Of a stretch of DNA of 64,000 nucleotides, positions 43,651-52,517 are shown in pieces. This DNA comes from Halomarina halobia (lineage in GTDB: Archaea > Halobacteriota > Halobacteria > Halobacteriales > Haloarculaceae), in contig NZ_CP119992.1 in the NCBI RefSeq assembly GCF_029338575.1, forward strand, positions 248,001 through 312,000, given 5' to 3'. Position numbers and translations under genes: made by a program. The first letter of the stretch is position 1; the number at the start of each line of letters is the position of its first letter. Below the pieces are notes generated by a model, which ran no database searches, was not told the origin of the DNA, and saw only the letters and a list, made by a program, of their open reading frames with translations.

Positions 43651-43894
43651 ACGTGGGCGTGCAGGCGACGCCGCGGGCTGCTCGCGGGGCGTGGCGTCGC
43701 GCAACCGCGGAGCGCCCCACGACGACTCTCACGTCACGGGAGCCTCTGGTCCCGCTCTCGGATATAAAGGTACGGGGGAAACAAGCCCGAGCGGTATCGT
43801 CTGCATCGGCGCAGCACCCGCGAGCGAACGTAGTGAGCGAGCGGACCGACGGAACCCCCGAAGGAGCGTAGCGACTGAGGGGGTGAAGGAGGGT

Positions 43895-43970
43895 TTTGAT
43901 CCTGCTTTTGCCAGCGAGCCGCCAGCGACCCGCTTCGCGGTCGCTGGCAGGCGAGCGCGGCAAAAGGTGG
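43895..43970. repeat. Intergenic repeat, copy B, with long hairpin
   Basis: GGTTTTGATCCTGCTTTTGCC, then a perfect 10-bp stem GCCAGCGACC/GGTCGCTGGC (43921-43930 and 43939-43948) with 8-nt loop. An outer imperfect stem CTTTTGCC...GGCAAAAG encloses it, so about 60 nt could fold as one structure. Confidence 0.6.
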
Positions 43971-44003
43971 TGGTTGAAAGGTGACAGTTCGAAAGGCGGA
44001 TTG

Positions 44004-44018
44004 TCACTCGGAGAGTGA
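44004..44018. promoter_or_regulatory. Inverted repeat upstream of crtB
   Basis: TCACTC-GGA-GAGTGA, perfect, about 65 bp before the crtB TATA box: a possible activator site. No protein is known to bind it here. Confidence 0.4.
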
Positions 44019-44079
44019 AATCATTACATATTATGGCGTTATGCTGCCGACGTACAAAGGCATAAGCCGTATCCGTCCG

Positions 44080-44087
44080 AATATAAG
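44080..44087 (+). promoter_or_regulatory. TATA box for crtB
   Basis: AATATAAG, about 20-26 bp before ATG 44103; leaderless transcript expected. Confidence 0.65.
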
Positions 44088-44102
44088 GTCGGTCCACAGC
44101 TC

Positions 44103-45059
44103 ATGGTCGATAAAACGCAGCTCGCCAGGAGTAAGTCGATCCACCGGCGGACGGGCCCGACGTTCTACTTCGCGACGCGCGTGCTCCCCGAGCGCGTCAG
44201 GCGAGCGACGTACGTCCTCTATGCCTTCTTCCGCATCGCGGACGAGGTGGTCGACGAGGAGGACACCCACCTGTCGTCCGCCGAACAGCACGAACGCTTA
44301 CTCTCCGTCCGCGAACAGGCGCTGGGTCGGGCGCCCGCGAACGACCCGGTGCTGGCCGCGTTCAGCGAACTCCGCGAGGAGGTCGGCATCGCCGACGACG
44401 AGATCGAGCTGTTCGTCGACGCGATGCTCGCGGACATCGAGCAGACCCGGTACGAGACGTACGACGAACTCGCGGCGTACGTGCGCGGATCGGCCGCCGC
44501 CGTCGGCGAGATGATGACGACGGTGATGGGTCCCGACCGGCCCGAGGAGGCGCGCCCCCACGCCCGGGCGCTCGGCGAGGCGTTCCAGCTCACGAACTTC
44601 CTCCGGGACGTCCGCGAGGACATAGCGAAACACGGGCGCATCTACCTCCCCCGGGAGACGCTCGACCGGCACGGCGTCACCGACGAGCAGATCGAGCGGT
44701 TCGAGGCCGACGAGTCGTTCCGCGAGGCGATGCGCGCGGAGCTGCGCCGCGCGGAGGGACGCTACCGCGAGGGGGTCGCCGGGATCAAGTTGCTCCCCGC
44801 GGACTGCCAGTTCGCCGTCCTGCTCGCCGCGGTCCTCTACGCCGAACACCACCGCCTCATCCGGGACCGCGACTACGACGTCCTCGCCGCGACGCCGCAA
44901 CTGAGCACGCCCCGGAAGACGTGGCTCGCCGTCAAGACCCGCGCCTACTGGGCGCTGTCGAAGGACCCGGAGGCCGTCTTCGCGAAGGTGAGCGCGATCC
45001 CCATGACGGGAGACCGGCACGCCGAACCCGGCGCGGGCGAACCCCACCCCGTGCGCTGA
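44103..45059 (+). CDS. crtB: Phytoene synthase
   Basis: 318 aa. Joins two geranylgeranyl diphosphates into phytoene, the entry to the C50 carotenoids encoded next door. Squalene/phytoene synthase motifs: Y-A-F-F-R-I-A-D-E-V-V-D (first Asp-rich site near residue 45), N-F-L-R-D-V-R-E-D (second, near 165), then G-R-I-Y-L-P, L-P-x-D-C. It converges on the CBS gene and the crtD-lyeJ-cruF set lies on the opposite strand. Confidence 0.93.
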   Translation: MVDKTQLARSKSIHRRTGPTFYFATRVLPERVRRATYVLYAFFRIADEVVDEEDTHLSSAEQHERLLSVREQALGRAPANDPVLAAFSELREEVGIADDEIELFVDAMLADIEQTRYETYDELAAYVRGSAAAVGEMMTTVMGPDRPEEARPHARALGEAFQLTNFLRDVREDIAKHGRIYLPRETLDRHGVTDEQIERFEADESFREAMRAELRRAEGRYREGVAGIKLLPADCQFAVLLAAVLYAEHHRLIRDRDYDVLAATPQLSTPRKTWLAVKTRAYWALSKDPEAVFAKVSAIPMTGDRHAEPGAGEPHPVR

Positions 45060-45077
45060 CCCGCCCCGCGTCCGACC

Positions 45078-45638
45078 TCAGTCCGCCTGCCTCCTCCCTT
45101 TCCCCTCCGTCGTCCCCGCCCGTTCGTCCCGGAGCGCCCGGATGACGTCCTCCCGCGTGACGATGCCGACCAGCCGACCGGTCCCGTCGACGTCCGTCCG
45201 ATCCGCGGCGGGGTCCCGATCCGGCCGCTCCACGACCGGCAGGCGGTTGATCTCGCCGGACAGCAGGTCGAGCAGTCGGTCGATGTCGTCGTCCGGTTCG
45301 ACCGTCACCACGTCGGCCGTCATCACCTCCCGGATCGGCCTGCTCGCGTTCTTCGCGAGGTCGATCCCCAGGTCGAGGTCGTCCCACGACACGTTCACCG
45401 CGTAGGTGAGCGTCTCGGTGAACGGCGGGAGGCCGATCGGGATCCAGAGGACGCGGTCCTCCGTCTGGAAGAGCCGAACGAGGTCCCCCTGCGTCACGAT
45501 GCCGACCAGGCGGTCCCCCTCGACGACGGGAAAGCCGTTGAAGTCGGCCTTCGCGAGCCGCGAGAGCACCTCGCTCACCTCGGCGTCGGGCGCGACGGTC
45601 TCCACGTCGGTCGTCATCACGTCTCGGGCGCGGAGCAT
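45078..45638 (-). CDS. CBS-pair protein beside the carotenoid genes
   Basis: 186 aa. Two CBS motifs: A-R-D-V-M-T-T-D...V-T-Q-G-D-L-V-R-L and I-R-E-V-M-T-A-D...V-T-R-E-D-V-I-R-A-L, separated by a 45-residue segment with L-P-P-F-T-E-T-L-T-Y. Adenine-nucleotide or SAM sensor by family. It lies 64 bp after cruF on the same strand and may be co-transcribed with the carotenoid genes, though that is inference. Confidence 0.85.
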   Translation of the reverse strand: MLRARDVMTTDVETVAPDAEVSEVLSRLAKADFNGFPVVEGDRLVGIVTQGDLVRLFQTEDRVLWIPIGLPPFTETLTYAVNVSWDDLDLGIDLAKNASRPIREVMTADVVTVEPDDDIDRLLDLLSGEINRLPVVERPDRDPAADRTDVDGTGRLVGIVTREDVIRALRDERAGTTEGKGRRQAD

Positions 45639-45702
45639 GGGAGGGGCTACGTCCGGCGCGGGTCTATCCGTTCCGGTCTCTGACCAGGATAGCATTGCTG
45701 CG

Positions 45703-46557
45703 TCAGCGCGCCCCGACTCCCGGAACCGAGCCGCGCACGTCGAAGTCGAAGCGGTCGGTGTAGAGCAGTCCGAGGCCGAACAGCGCGGCGACGCCCACGG
45801 GCACCCAGTTGCCGAAGTAGGCGTTGATCGGTCCCCAGAGCAGCACGAAGCTCACGAGGTCGTCGAGCATGAACTCGCACTCCCGGAGGCGGGAGAGGAG
45901 GCCCGCCCGCTCGAAGCCGAGGTCGAGGGCGAGGACGGCGACCGCGGCCGAGAGGACCCAGCCGAGGTAGTTCGAGACGGGGACGCCGTAGTAGGCCCCG
46001 CCGTTCGCGTACGTCCAGAAGCCGACGGAGACCGCGGCGGGATCGAGCACGAGGTCCATCCCGAGGACCGCGAGGACGACGGCCGGCAGGCGCACCCGCG
46101 CCCGGTCCGCGCGCCCGCCGAGCAGGAGCAGGCAGAGCAGGTAGCTGTTCAGCACGAGGGGGAAGAAGAACACGGGCAGGCCGACCGGGATCGCCCCGAA
46201 CAGCATCGGCCCGAGGTCGACCGCGTACTCGAACTGCCCGTAGGGCCACCCGGTCGTCACACCGAGGTACTCGACGCCGTAGGCGTAGAGTGTCAGAGCG
46301 AGGAGCGCCGCCGTCGCCCGGCGGTCGAGCAGCGGCGCGACGCCCGCGATCAGCGGGAGGCGCATCACGACGACCCCGGCGAGGATGAGATACGGGTTGT
46401 AGTTGAGCGGGCCGAGCAACGACTCCGCGCTCGCGACCAGCAGCACCGCCCCGACGACCGGGAAGACGACCGCGATGACGAACCGGTTCCCGCGGACGAG
46501 ATCGTCGAGGCGCGCCTCGACGCGCGCCCGGGCGGCCGTCGCGCCGACCTCAGCCAT
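45703..46557 (-). CDS. cruF: Bisanhydrobacterioruberin hydratase (CruF-type)
   Basis: 284 aa, seven or more helices. Haloarchaeal CruF adds water to form the tertiary alcohol ends of bacterioruberin. T-T-G-W-P-Y-G-Q-F-E-Y, P-V-F-F-F-P-L-V-L and D-L-V-L-D-P-A-A-V...G-F-W-T-Y are the family's recognisable membrane stretches. Overlaps lyeJ by 8 bp; part of one operon. Confidence 0.9.
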   Translation of the reverse strand: MAEVGATAARARVEARLDDLVRGNRFVIAVVFPVVGAVLLVASAESLLGPLNYNPYLILAGVVVMRLPLIAGVAPLLDRRATAALLALTLYAYGVEYLGVTTGWPYGQFEYAVDLGPMLFGAIPVGLPVFFFPLVLNSYLLCLLLLGGRADRARVRLPAVVLAVLGMDLVLDPAAVSVGFWTYANGGAYYGVPVSNYLGWVLSAAVAVLALDLGFERAGLLSRLRECEFMLDDLVSFVLLWGPINAYFGNWVPVGVAALFGLGLLYTDRFDFDVRGSVPGVGAR

Positions 46558-47443
46558 GGACGAGCACCCAGAGCCCCCCGAGCGTGATCACCGCGCCGAC
46601 GAGCGTGTTGATCGCCGGGTACCACCAGTACGCCCGCTCGACCGACACTCCGGAGCGCGCGATGGCGAACACGAGAAGCGGGTAGGCGAGCAGCACCGCG
46701 GCGAAGAACGGGTGGACGAGGCCGAAGACGGCCGCCGCGGCGAGCCAGCAGGCCGCGCAGTAGGCGTACGCGCGGCGCTCCCCGAGGACCGTCGCGGTCG
46801 TGCGGATGCCGGCGGCGCGGTCCGGTTCGACGTCCGGGATCGCGGAGAACGTGTGCATCCCCATGGTCCAGAGCCACGCGCCCGCCACGGCGGCGACCGG
46901 GGGGTACTCGCCCGCGACGGCGGCGTAGGCGACGACGCCGGGGAGGACGTACAGCCCGTTCGACGCCGAGTCGAGGAGGGGCGTCGTCTTGAACCGCAGC
47001 GGCGGCGCGCTGTACTCCGTGGCGAGGAACGCGAAGGCGGCGAGCGCGACGAGCGCCGGGACCGGGAGGAACGGGACGAGCGCGACCCCGAGCAGGCCGC
47101 TGGCGGCGACGACTCCGAGGACGAGACGGCCCCCCTCGAAGCGCACCTCGCGCCCCTCCTTCTTCTCGTTGTGGGCGTCGATCTCGGCGTCGAAGACGTC
47201 GTTGACCCCGTAGAGGTAGACGTTCGCCGGGACGAGGAAGTACGCGAACAGCGCGAGCGCGATCGGCGAGAGGAGTTCCGGAACGCTCCCGGCGGCGTAG
47301 GCGGCCCCGACGATCACGGGTCCCGCGAGGTAGAACCAGAAGCGGGGGCGCGACAGCCGGAGCAGGTGTCCCAGGCGCGTCGACTCCGGGGGGAGGAGGT
47401 CGTCGAGGCCGACGCGCAGGTGGCGCTCGTCGCTTCCGTTCAT
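46550..47443 (-). CDS. lyeJ: Lycopene elongase / UbiA-type prenyltransferase
   Basis: 297 aa. Adds C5 units to both ends of lycopene (with hydration) en route to C50 carotenoids. First Asp motif N-D-V-F-D-A-E-I-D near residue 80 with the haloarchaeal E-K-K-E-G-R-E-V continuation, and second F-S-A-I-P-D-V-E-P-D-R. Nine membrane helices. ATG 47443 shares its A with the crtD stop (TGATG), showing tight coupling. Confidence 0.92.
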   Translation of the reverse strand: MNGSDERHLRVGLDDLLPPESTRLGHLLRLSRPRFWFYLAGPVIVGAAYAAGSVPELLSPIALALFAYFLVPANVYLYGVNDVFDAEIDAHNEKKEGREVRFEGGRLVLGVVAASGLLGVALVPFLPVPALVALAAFAFLATEYSAPPLRFKTTPLLDSASNGLYVLPGVVAYAAVAGEYPPVAAVAGAWLWTMGMHTFSAIPDVEPDRAAGIRTTATVLGERRAYAYCAACWLAAAAVFGLVHPFFAAVLLAYPLLVFAIARSGVSVERAYWWYPAINTLVGAVITLGGLWVLVHG

Positions 47444-48951
47444 CACAGGTCGTCTACGAGCGCGGACGCCGTATGCTCACCGCTGATGAGGCACATCGGG
47501 ACGCCGATGCCCGGGGTGGTGAACCCGCCGGTGAAGTAGAGGCCGTCGACGGCTCTCGAGCGGTGGGGCGGGCGGAGGAGCGCCGTCTGGCGCAGGGTGT
47601 GCGCGAGCCCCAGCGCGGTGCCCCGGGTCGCGTTGTAGCGGTCGGCGAAGTCCTCGACGCAGAACGACTTCTCGAAGACGATCCGGTCGCGGAGGTCGAC
47701 GCCGGCGTTCTCCGCGAGGTCGGCGAGGACGAACTCGCGGTACGCCTCGCGCAGTTCGGGGGTGTCCTCCAGTCCGGGGGCGATCGGGACGAGGACGAAC
47801 AGGTTGCCGTGGCCCTCGGGGGCGACCGAGTCGTCGGTCACGCTCGGGGCGCAGACGTAGTACGCGGGGTCGTCGGGCCAGGCGGGGTCGTCGAAGATGT
47901 CCGCGAAGTGCCCGTCCCAGTCGGTCGGGAGGACGAGCGTGTGGTGCGCGAGCGGATCGACGCTCCCCTCCACGCCCAGGTAGAGCAGGAAGGCGCTCGG
48001 CGCGTAGGTGCGCGACGCCCAGTAGTCGGCGTCGTACTGGCGCTCGTGTTCCGGGAGGAGGTCCTGCTCGGTGTGGGCGTAGTCGGCGTCGCTGACGACG
48101 AAGTCGGGACGGTGGACCGCTCCGTCTACAGTCTCGACGTGGAATCCCTCGCGGCGCTTCGTGATCTCGACCACCTCGGCGTCCGTCTCGACCGAGACGC
48201 CCAGCCCAGACGCGAGGTCGGCGAGGCCGTCCACGACCGCGCCGATCCCGCCGTCGGGGTAGAACACGCCCATGTTGAAGTCCACGTGCGCCATCATGCT
48301 GTAGAGCGCCGGGGTGTTCTTCGGCGACCCACCGAGGAACACGAGCGTGTACTGCATGATCTGCCGGAGTTTCGGGTTCTCGAAGTAGTCGGCCACGTAG
48401 TCGTCCATCGTTCCGATTAGCTGCAGGCCGATCGGCGCGGCGCGCAGCACGTCGAGGTCGACCCAGTCGCGCAGGCGGGGGCGGTCCTCGTAGACGAAGT
48501 GCTCCATCGCCACCTCGTAGTGCGTCTCGCTCGTCTCGAGGTAGGACTCGAGCGCCTCGCCCGCGCCGGGTTCGATCGACTCGAACAGCGCCACCATCTC
48601 CTCGCGGTCGTCGGTCACGTCGATCCGGTCGCCGTCCTTGTAGAAGATACGGTAGTGGGGGTCGAGGCGCTCCAGCTCGTAGTAGTCGGCGGGGCGCTCG
48701 CCGAAGTGCGAGAAGAAGCGCTCGAAGACGTCGGGCATGAGGTACCACGACGGCCCCATGTCGAAGCGAAACCCCTCCGCCTCCAGCCGCGAAGCGCGCC
48801 CGCCGACCTGCCCGTTCTTCTCCAGCAGCGTCACGTCCGCGCCGTCGCGCGCGAGGTAGCAGGCCGCGGAGAGGCCGCCGAACCCGCCACCGACGACGGC
48901 GACCGACCGTCCGGCGAGGGGCGTCCCGTCCGCGTCCCGTCGTAGGACCAT
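47443..48951 (-). CDS. crtD: Carotenoid 3,4-desaturase (phytoene desaturase family)
   Basis: 502 aa from ATG 48951, chosen because TTTTAGTTCG near 48972-48981 is 26 bp upstream. FAD-binding G-G-G-F-G-G-L-S-A-A-C-Y-L-A near the N terminus, R-A-S-R-L-E-A-E-G-F-R-F-D-M-G-P-S central motif and the C-terminal A-V-D-G-L-Y-F-T-G-G-F-T-T-P-G-I-G-V-P. In haloarchaea the desaturase encoded just before lyeJ introduces the 3,4 double bonds; separate phytoene desaturation to lycopene needs another crtI, not in this window. Confidence 0.9.
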   Translation of the reverse strand: MVLRRDADGTPLAGRSVAVVGGGFGGLSAACYLARDGADVTLLEKNGQVGGRASRLEAEGFRFDMGPSWYLMPDVFERFFSHFGERPADYYELERLDPHYRIFYKDGDRIDVTDDREEMVALFESIEPGAGEALESYLETSETHYEVAMEHFVYEDRPRLRDWVDLDVLRAAPIGLQLIGTMDDYVADYFENPKLRQIMQYTLVFLGGSPKNTPALYSMMAHVDFNMGVFYPDGGIGAVVDGLADLASGLGVSVETDAEVVEITKRREGFHVETVDGAVHRPDFVVSDADYAHTEQDLLPEHERQYDADYWASRTYAPSAFLLYLGVEGSVDPLAHHTLVLPTDWDGHFADIFDDPAWPDDPAYYVCAPSVTDDSVAPEGHGNLFVLVPIAPGLEDTPELREAYREFVLADLAENAGVDLRDRIVFEKSFCVEDFADRYNATRGTALGLAHTLRQTALLRPPHRSRAVDGLYFTGGFTTPGIGVPMCLISGEHTASALVDDL

Positions 48952-49130
48952 GGGCAACTGTTAGTCGGAGCGAACTAAAACCCGCTCGTTCAGACCTATC
49001 GCTCGCGACGAAGGAGGGGAGCGCTCGTCGATCTCGCCGCGCCCCGGCCTCCGCGGGAGCCGACGCGGATAGCGGCAAGCCTCCGGACGATCTCGGGGCT
49101 TAACTCCCGCCCGCGCGTCCAGTAGCGTGC

Positions 49131-49175
49131 ATGAACGACGTAGCGACGCCCACTGCGGCGGGTGACGGTCGATGA
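49131..49175 (+). CDS. 14-codon upstream ORF coupled to the DoxX gene
   Basis: ATG 49131 encodes MNDVATPTAAGDGR and stops with TGA at 49173-49175, overlapping the DoxX ATG (ATGA). A CTTAACTC box at 49099-49106 places a leaderless start at this ORF. May serve as a leader or translational coupler. Confidence 0.45.
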   Translation: MNDVATPTAAGDGR

Positions 49176-49579
49176 CGGGGACGGACGCCCGCGAGGGAGC
49201 CGACGGGGGGCGAGATCCGCCCTCGTTGCTCGGCCGCCTCCTGTTCGGGGGCGTGCTCGCGTACACGGCGATAGACGGCTTCCGGAACATGGACGGACAG
49301 ATCGCGTACGCGGAGGCGAACGGCGTCCCCGCCCCCGACCGCCTCGTCCCGCTGGCGACGGGGTTGCTCGCGTTCGGTAGTCTGGGCGTCGCGCTCTGGC
49401 GACTGCCCAGGTTGGCGACGGCGGCCGTCGCGACGTTCCTCGCGGCGATAACGCCGACGATGCACGACTTCTGGAACGCGCCCGACGAGCAGCGGGCCAA
49501 CGAGCGGAACCACTTCGTCAAGAACGTGGCGATACTCGGCGCGGCGGTGGCGTTCCTCCGCCGCGCCCGCAGGCGGTAG
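49172..49579 (+). CDS. DoxX-family membrane protein
   Basis: 135 aa, four helices. L-L-F-G-G-V-L-A-Y-T-A-I-D-G-F-R-N and F-W-N-A-P-D-E-Q-R-A-N-E-R-N-H-F-V-K-N-V-A-I-L-G show the DoxX pattern. The ATG is embedded in the stop of a 14-codon ORF (ATGA), so translation is probably by reinitiation. Electron-transport or thiosulfate-related roles are known for distant relatives only. Confidence 0.83.
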   Translation: MTGTDAREGADGGRDPPSLLGRLLFGGVLAYTAIDGFRNMDGQIAYAEANGVPAPDRLVPLATGLLAFGSLGVALWRLPRLATAAVATFLAAITPTMHDFWNAPDEQRANERNHFVKNVAILGAAVAFLRRARRR

Positions 49580-49691
49580 CGCGCGACGCCCACGGTGCGG
49601 TCGGCCCGACGCGACTCCCCTTCCGCCGACCGCGGTCACTGCCGAGCGCGAAGTGCTATACCGGCGGCGGGCGAACCGTTCGCCGAGAGCG

Positions 49692-50822
49692 ATGACGGAA
49701 GGCTACCGCCGGTGGCGGCGCGCCGCGGCCGCGACGAACCTCGCCGAGCGCGCGGCGGTCCGGTACTACCGCCCGGAGGGCGACGGCCGCCTCTACGCCG
49801 TCGCGGTCGACGGCGCGGAGCGGACCTACCCGCTCGTCGCGCGCCGGGGGTGGCTCGCCGGGCGGTCGGGCGTGTCGGGCGTCCTCGGCCCGTACCGGGA
49901 CGCGAAACGCACCGCGATCGACGAGTCGGTGGTCGCCGCCCTCCGCGCCCGCCACGCCGACCGCAGCGGCGGCGACGCAGAACTCTGGAACGGCGAGACG
50001 TACGCCGTGAGCGCGATGGACGCGGACGGCCCGCCCTTCCCCGTCACGCGCTCGGACTACTTCTCGGGCTGCTCGACGGCGGTCGGGCTGGGCGAGGAAC
50101 TGACGCGCGCGCTCTACGACGCCGGCGCGTCGCCCGACGCCCCCGACGACGCGCTCGGCGGGATCGTCGACGCGCTCTCCCTCCCCCGCCGGGAGCGACG
50201 GTTCCCGGACGCCGCGTCGTTCTTCCGGGCGGACCTGCCGCCGAACGTCCTCGGGGCGGGCCTCCTCCCGGTGTTCGACACCGGCGACGGCCACGCGACC
50301 CTCTGCTACCGACGCTCGGCCGACGTCGCCCACTACCCCGGGCGGGTCGGAATCGGCGCGTCGGGGATCGTCGCTCCGGATTCGGCGGGCGAGCCGCCGA
50401 GCGTCCGCCGCGCCCTCCTCACCGAGTTCGCGGAGGAGCTGTTCGACGCGGAGGGTGGGGCTAGAGACCCGCTCGCCCACGAGTCGGTGACCCGCCTCGA
50501 GCGGCTCGCAGAGCGCGGCGAGGCGCACCTCGACTTCGCGGCGGCGGCCTGCAACGCCGTCGGCGGGAACGTGCTCCTCTGCGCCCTGCTGTTCGTCGAG
50601 TCGCCTGCGTACTACCGCGACGTCCGCGACGGGCTGTCGATGAACTGGGAGGGGTCGGACGCGGAGTGGGTGTCGCTGACCGACGGCGATCGGCTGGCGG
50701 AACTGAGCGCCCCGCGAGGGATCGTCCCCCACGGCGCGCTCTGTCTCTTCGAGGGATTGCGCCGGCTCGACGACGCCTACGGCGTGCGCTCGGGGCTGTC
50801 GTTCGAGCGCCGGACGCCGTAG
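49692..50822 (+). CDS. Nudix-like hypothetical protein
   Basis: 376 aa. The middle region contains G-I-V-A-P-D-S-A-G-E-P-P-S-V-R-R-A-L-L-T-E-F-A-E-E-L-F, which resembles a degenerate Nudix box with E-F-x-E-E-L. The N-terminal 170 residues are beta-rich and not recognised. A GCTATACC box is about 33 bp upstream. Function unknown. Confidence 0.65.
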   Translation: MTEGYRRWRRAAAATNLAERAAVRYYRPEGDGRLYAVAVDGAERTYPLVARRGWLAGRSGVSGVLGPYRDAKRTAIDESVVAALRARHADRSGGDAELWNGETYAVSAMDADGPPFPVTRSDYFSGCSTAVGLGEELTRALYDAGASPDAPDDALGGIVDALSLPRRERRFPDAASFFRADLPPNVLGAGLLPVFDTGDGHATLCYRRSADVAHYPGRVGIGASGIVAPDSAGEPPSVRRALLTEFAEELFDAEGGARDPLAHESVTRLERLAERGEAHLDFAAAACNAVGGNVLLCALLFVESPAYYRDVRDGLSMNWEGSDAEWVSLTDGDRLAELSAPRGIVPHGALCLFEGLRRLDDAYGVRSGLSFERRTP

Positions 50823-50878
50823 CTCGACCTCCGACGGCCTGCGAAACGACGAAGCGCCCGGCGCGAGTGGGACCCCGC

Positions 50879-51571
50879 ATGGAAGAGTCGACGGCGGTGG
50901 TGACTGGCGCGAGCCGGGGTATCGGGGCGAGCGTCGCCCGACTGTTCGCCGAACGGGGGGCGCACGTCGTGCTGTGCGCGCGGGGGGAGGACGCGCTCCA
51001 ACCGGTCGTCGCGGACGTCGAGGCCGGCGGCGGGAGCGCGACGGCGCTCCGGGCGGACGCCCGCGACGAGTTCGACCTCGAACGGCTGATGGCGGTCGCC
51101 GCGCGCGAGGGGGGCGGTATCGACCTCCTGGTCCCCTGCGCGGGCGTCTACCACGGCGCGCCGGGGGAGACGCCGCTCGCCGAGGAGTCCTACGCCGCCG
51201 TCGACGACCACCTCCGCACCAACGGCCGGGGCGTCTACGCCGCCGTCCGCGAGGCGGTCCCGCACCTGAACGACGGCGCGCGCGTGCTCGTCCCCTCCGG
51301 GGGCGTCGCGCGCGACGCGAGGCCCGGGTACGGCTCCTACGCCGTCTCGAAGGCGCTCGCGGAGGCGCTCGTCCGGCAGTTCGCCGCCGAACTCGACGCC
51401 GCGGTGGGGGTGATCGACCCGGGGACGGTCTCGACGGACCTCACCGGGGGGACGGGACGCGACCCCGACGACGTCGCGCCGATGTTCGCCTGGGCGGCGA
51501 CCGACGCCCCCGCCGAGGAGGTGGACGGTCGGGTCGTCGATCTCTCGGCGTGGAGGCGGGCGACGCGCTGA
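50879..51571 (+). CDS. Short-chain dehydrogenase/reductase
   Basis: 230 aa. T-G-A-S-R-G-I-G at residues 9-16 binds NAD(P); S in P-S-G-G and Y154/K158 in Y-A-V-S-K form the catalytic triad; P-G-T-V-S-T-D-L is the post-catalytic loop. Substrate undetermined. Complete, unlike the SDR remnant at 39.2 kb. Confidence 0.9.
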   Translation: MEESTAVVTGASRGIGASVARLFAERGAHVVLCARGEDALQPVVADVEAGGGSATALRADARDEFDLERLMAVAAREGGGIDLLVPCAGVYHGAPGETPLAEESYAAVDDHLRTNGRGVYAAVREAVPHLNDGARVLVPSGGVARDARPGYGSYAVSKALAEALVRQFAAELDAAVGVIDPGTVSTDLTGGTGRDPDDVAPMFAWAATDAPAEEVDGRVVDLSAWRRATR

Positions 51572-51619
51572 CGACGAACCGAGCGTTTTAGTAACGTGAG
51601 GCAACGAGTTGTTAACTAG

Positions 51620-52477
51620 ATGGGTATCACGAACACCGTCACCCGGACGGCGGCGGGTGCGTACTCCCCGATCGGTCTGTCCGCGGTCGTCGCGCTGGTC
51701 GCGCTGTCGGCGTTCGCGCTGACGGTCGACCTGTGGAAGGTGACGGCGATCAGCTGGGTGGCGTTCGCGGCGATGGCGGGGGCGATACCGCTCGGCGTCC
51801 GGGCGGCCGACGGGGTGAACGCCCGCCGCCTGGTGTGGGGCTACGGCCTCGCCAGCGGCGCGATGGTGGCGAGCGCCGGGGCCTTCCTGCTCCCGCAGGC
51901 GATCGGCCTCGACCCGAAGATCGGCGGCTTCGGCGTCGCCGCCGGCCTGCTCGTCGGGTTCGGGTCGCACGCGCTCGGCCACCGCGCCGCCCACCTCGAC
52001 CTCCCGTTCGACGCGACTGCCGCGCAGCTGGCCGCCCACGCCCTCTCCGCGGGGGCGATCATCGGGCTGATCTACGGGGCGATGCCCGAGCTCGGCCTCC
52101 TGCTGGGGCTCGCCATCGTCTCGCACAAGGGGCCGGCGGGGTACGCCGCCGCGCGTCGTCTCGTTCGAGAGGGACGGACCGCGACGGTCCTCCTGCTCCC
52201 GGCGGCCGGGGTCGGTCTCACCGCCATCCCGGCGGCGGCGGTCGGCCTGCCCAGCGCGTCCGCGACGAACGCCGCGGTCTTCGGCTTCGCCGCCGGGGTG
52301 TTCCTCCACGTGGCGATGGACTTCCTGCCGCGCTGCGAGGTCGGCAGCGAAGTGACGGAGGTGGCCCAGATCTCGGCGGGCGACCACCGCCTGCTCGACC
52401 GCCTGCGCACCCACGCGGTCGCGAGCACGTCCCTCGGCGCGTTCGCCGTCTTCCTCGCGTGGATCGCCCTGAGCTGA
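51620..52477 (+). CDS. ZIP-family metal transporter
   Basis: 285 aa, eight helices. The metal site helices are A-A-H-A-L-S-A-G-A-I-I-G-L and G-L-A-I-V-S-H-K-G-P-A-G-Y, similar to the H-x-x-x-E-G ZIP pattern with changed residues. A loop rich in His precedes helix 4. Imports or exports divalent metal. GTTTTAGTAAC about 27 bp upstream supports the start. Confidence 0.8.
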   Translation: MGITNTVTRTAAGAYSPIGLSAVVALVALSAFALTVDLWKVTAISWVAFAAMAGAIPLGVRAADGVNARRLVWGYGLASGAMVASAGAFLLPQAIGLDPKIGGFGVAAGLLVGFGSHALGHRAAHLDLPFDATAAQLAAHALSAGAIIGLIYGAMPELGLLLGLAIVSHKGPAGYAAARRLVREGRTATVLLLPAAGVGLTAIPAAAVGLPSASATNAAVFGFAAGVFLHVAMDFLPRCEVGSEVTEVAQISAGDHRLLDRLRTHAVASTSLGAFAVFLAWIALS

Positions 52478-52517
52478 CCGGCGCGGGATCGGCGGCATCG
52501 CTACCGTAGAGCGGGCG

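Larger units (their letters stand above)
43328..44079. other. 750-bp intergenic region built of diverged repeats and hairpins
   Basis: No frame is coding. Two related blocks, about 43600-43650 and 43895-43970, share GGTTTT...TCC...TTTxGCCAGCGAGC, the second expanded into a long hairpin. Many short GAGCGnAnnGAGCGAG-type motifs occur (for example near 43826 and 43862). Such elements are probably dispersed in haloarchaeal genomes and can yield false minus-strand ORFs with L-A-K-x-G-x-K-P translations. Confidence 0.65.

Noticed and set aside
43316..43963. 215-codon minus-strand frame in the repeat region
   Set aside because: The translation arises from the intergenic repeat (L-A-K/S-R type pattern) and would cover the UspA promoter.
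43600..43970. CRISPR array
   Set aside because: Only two diverged repeat blocks, no regular spacers, no cas gene.
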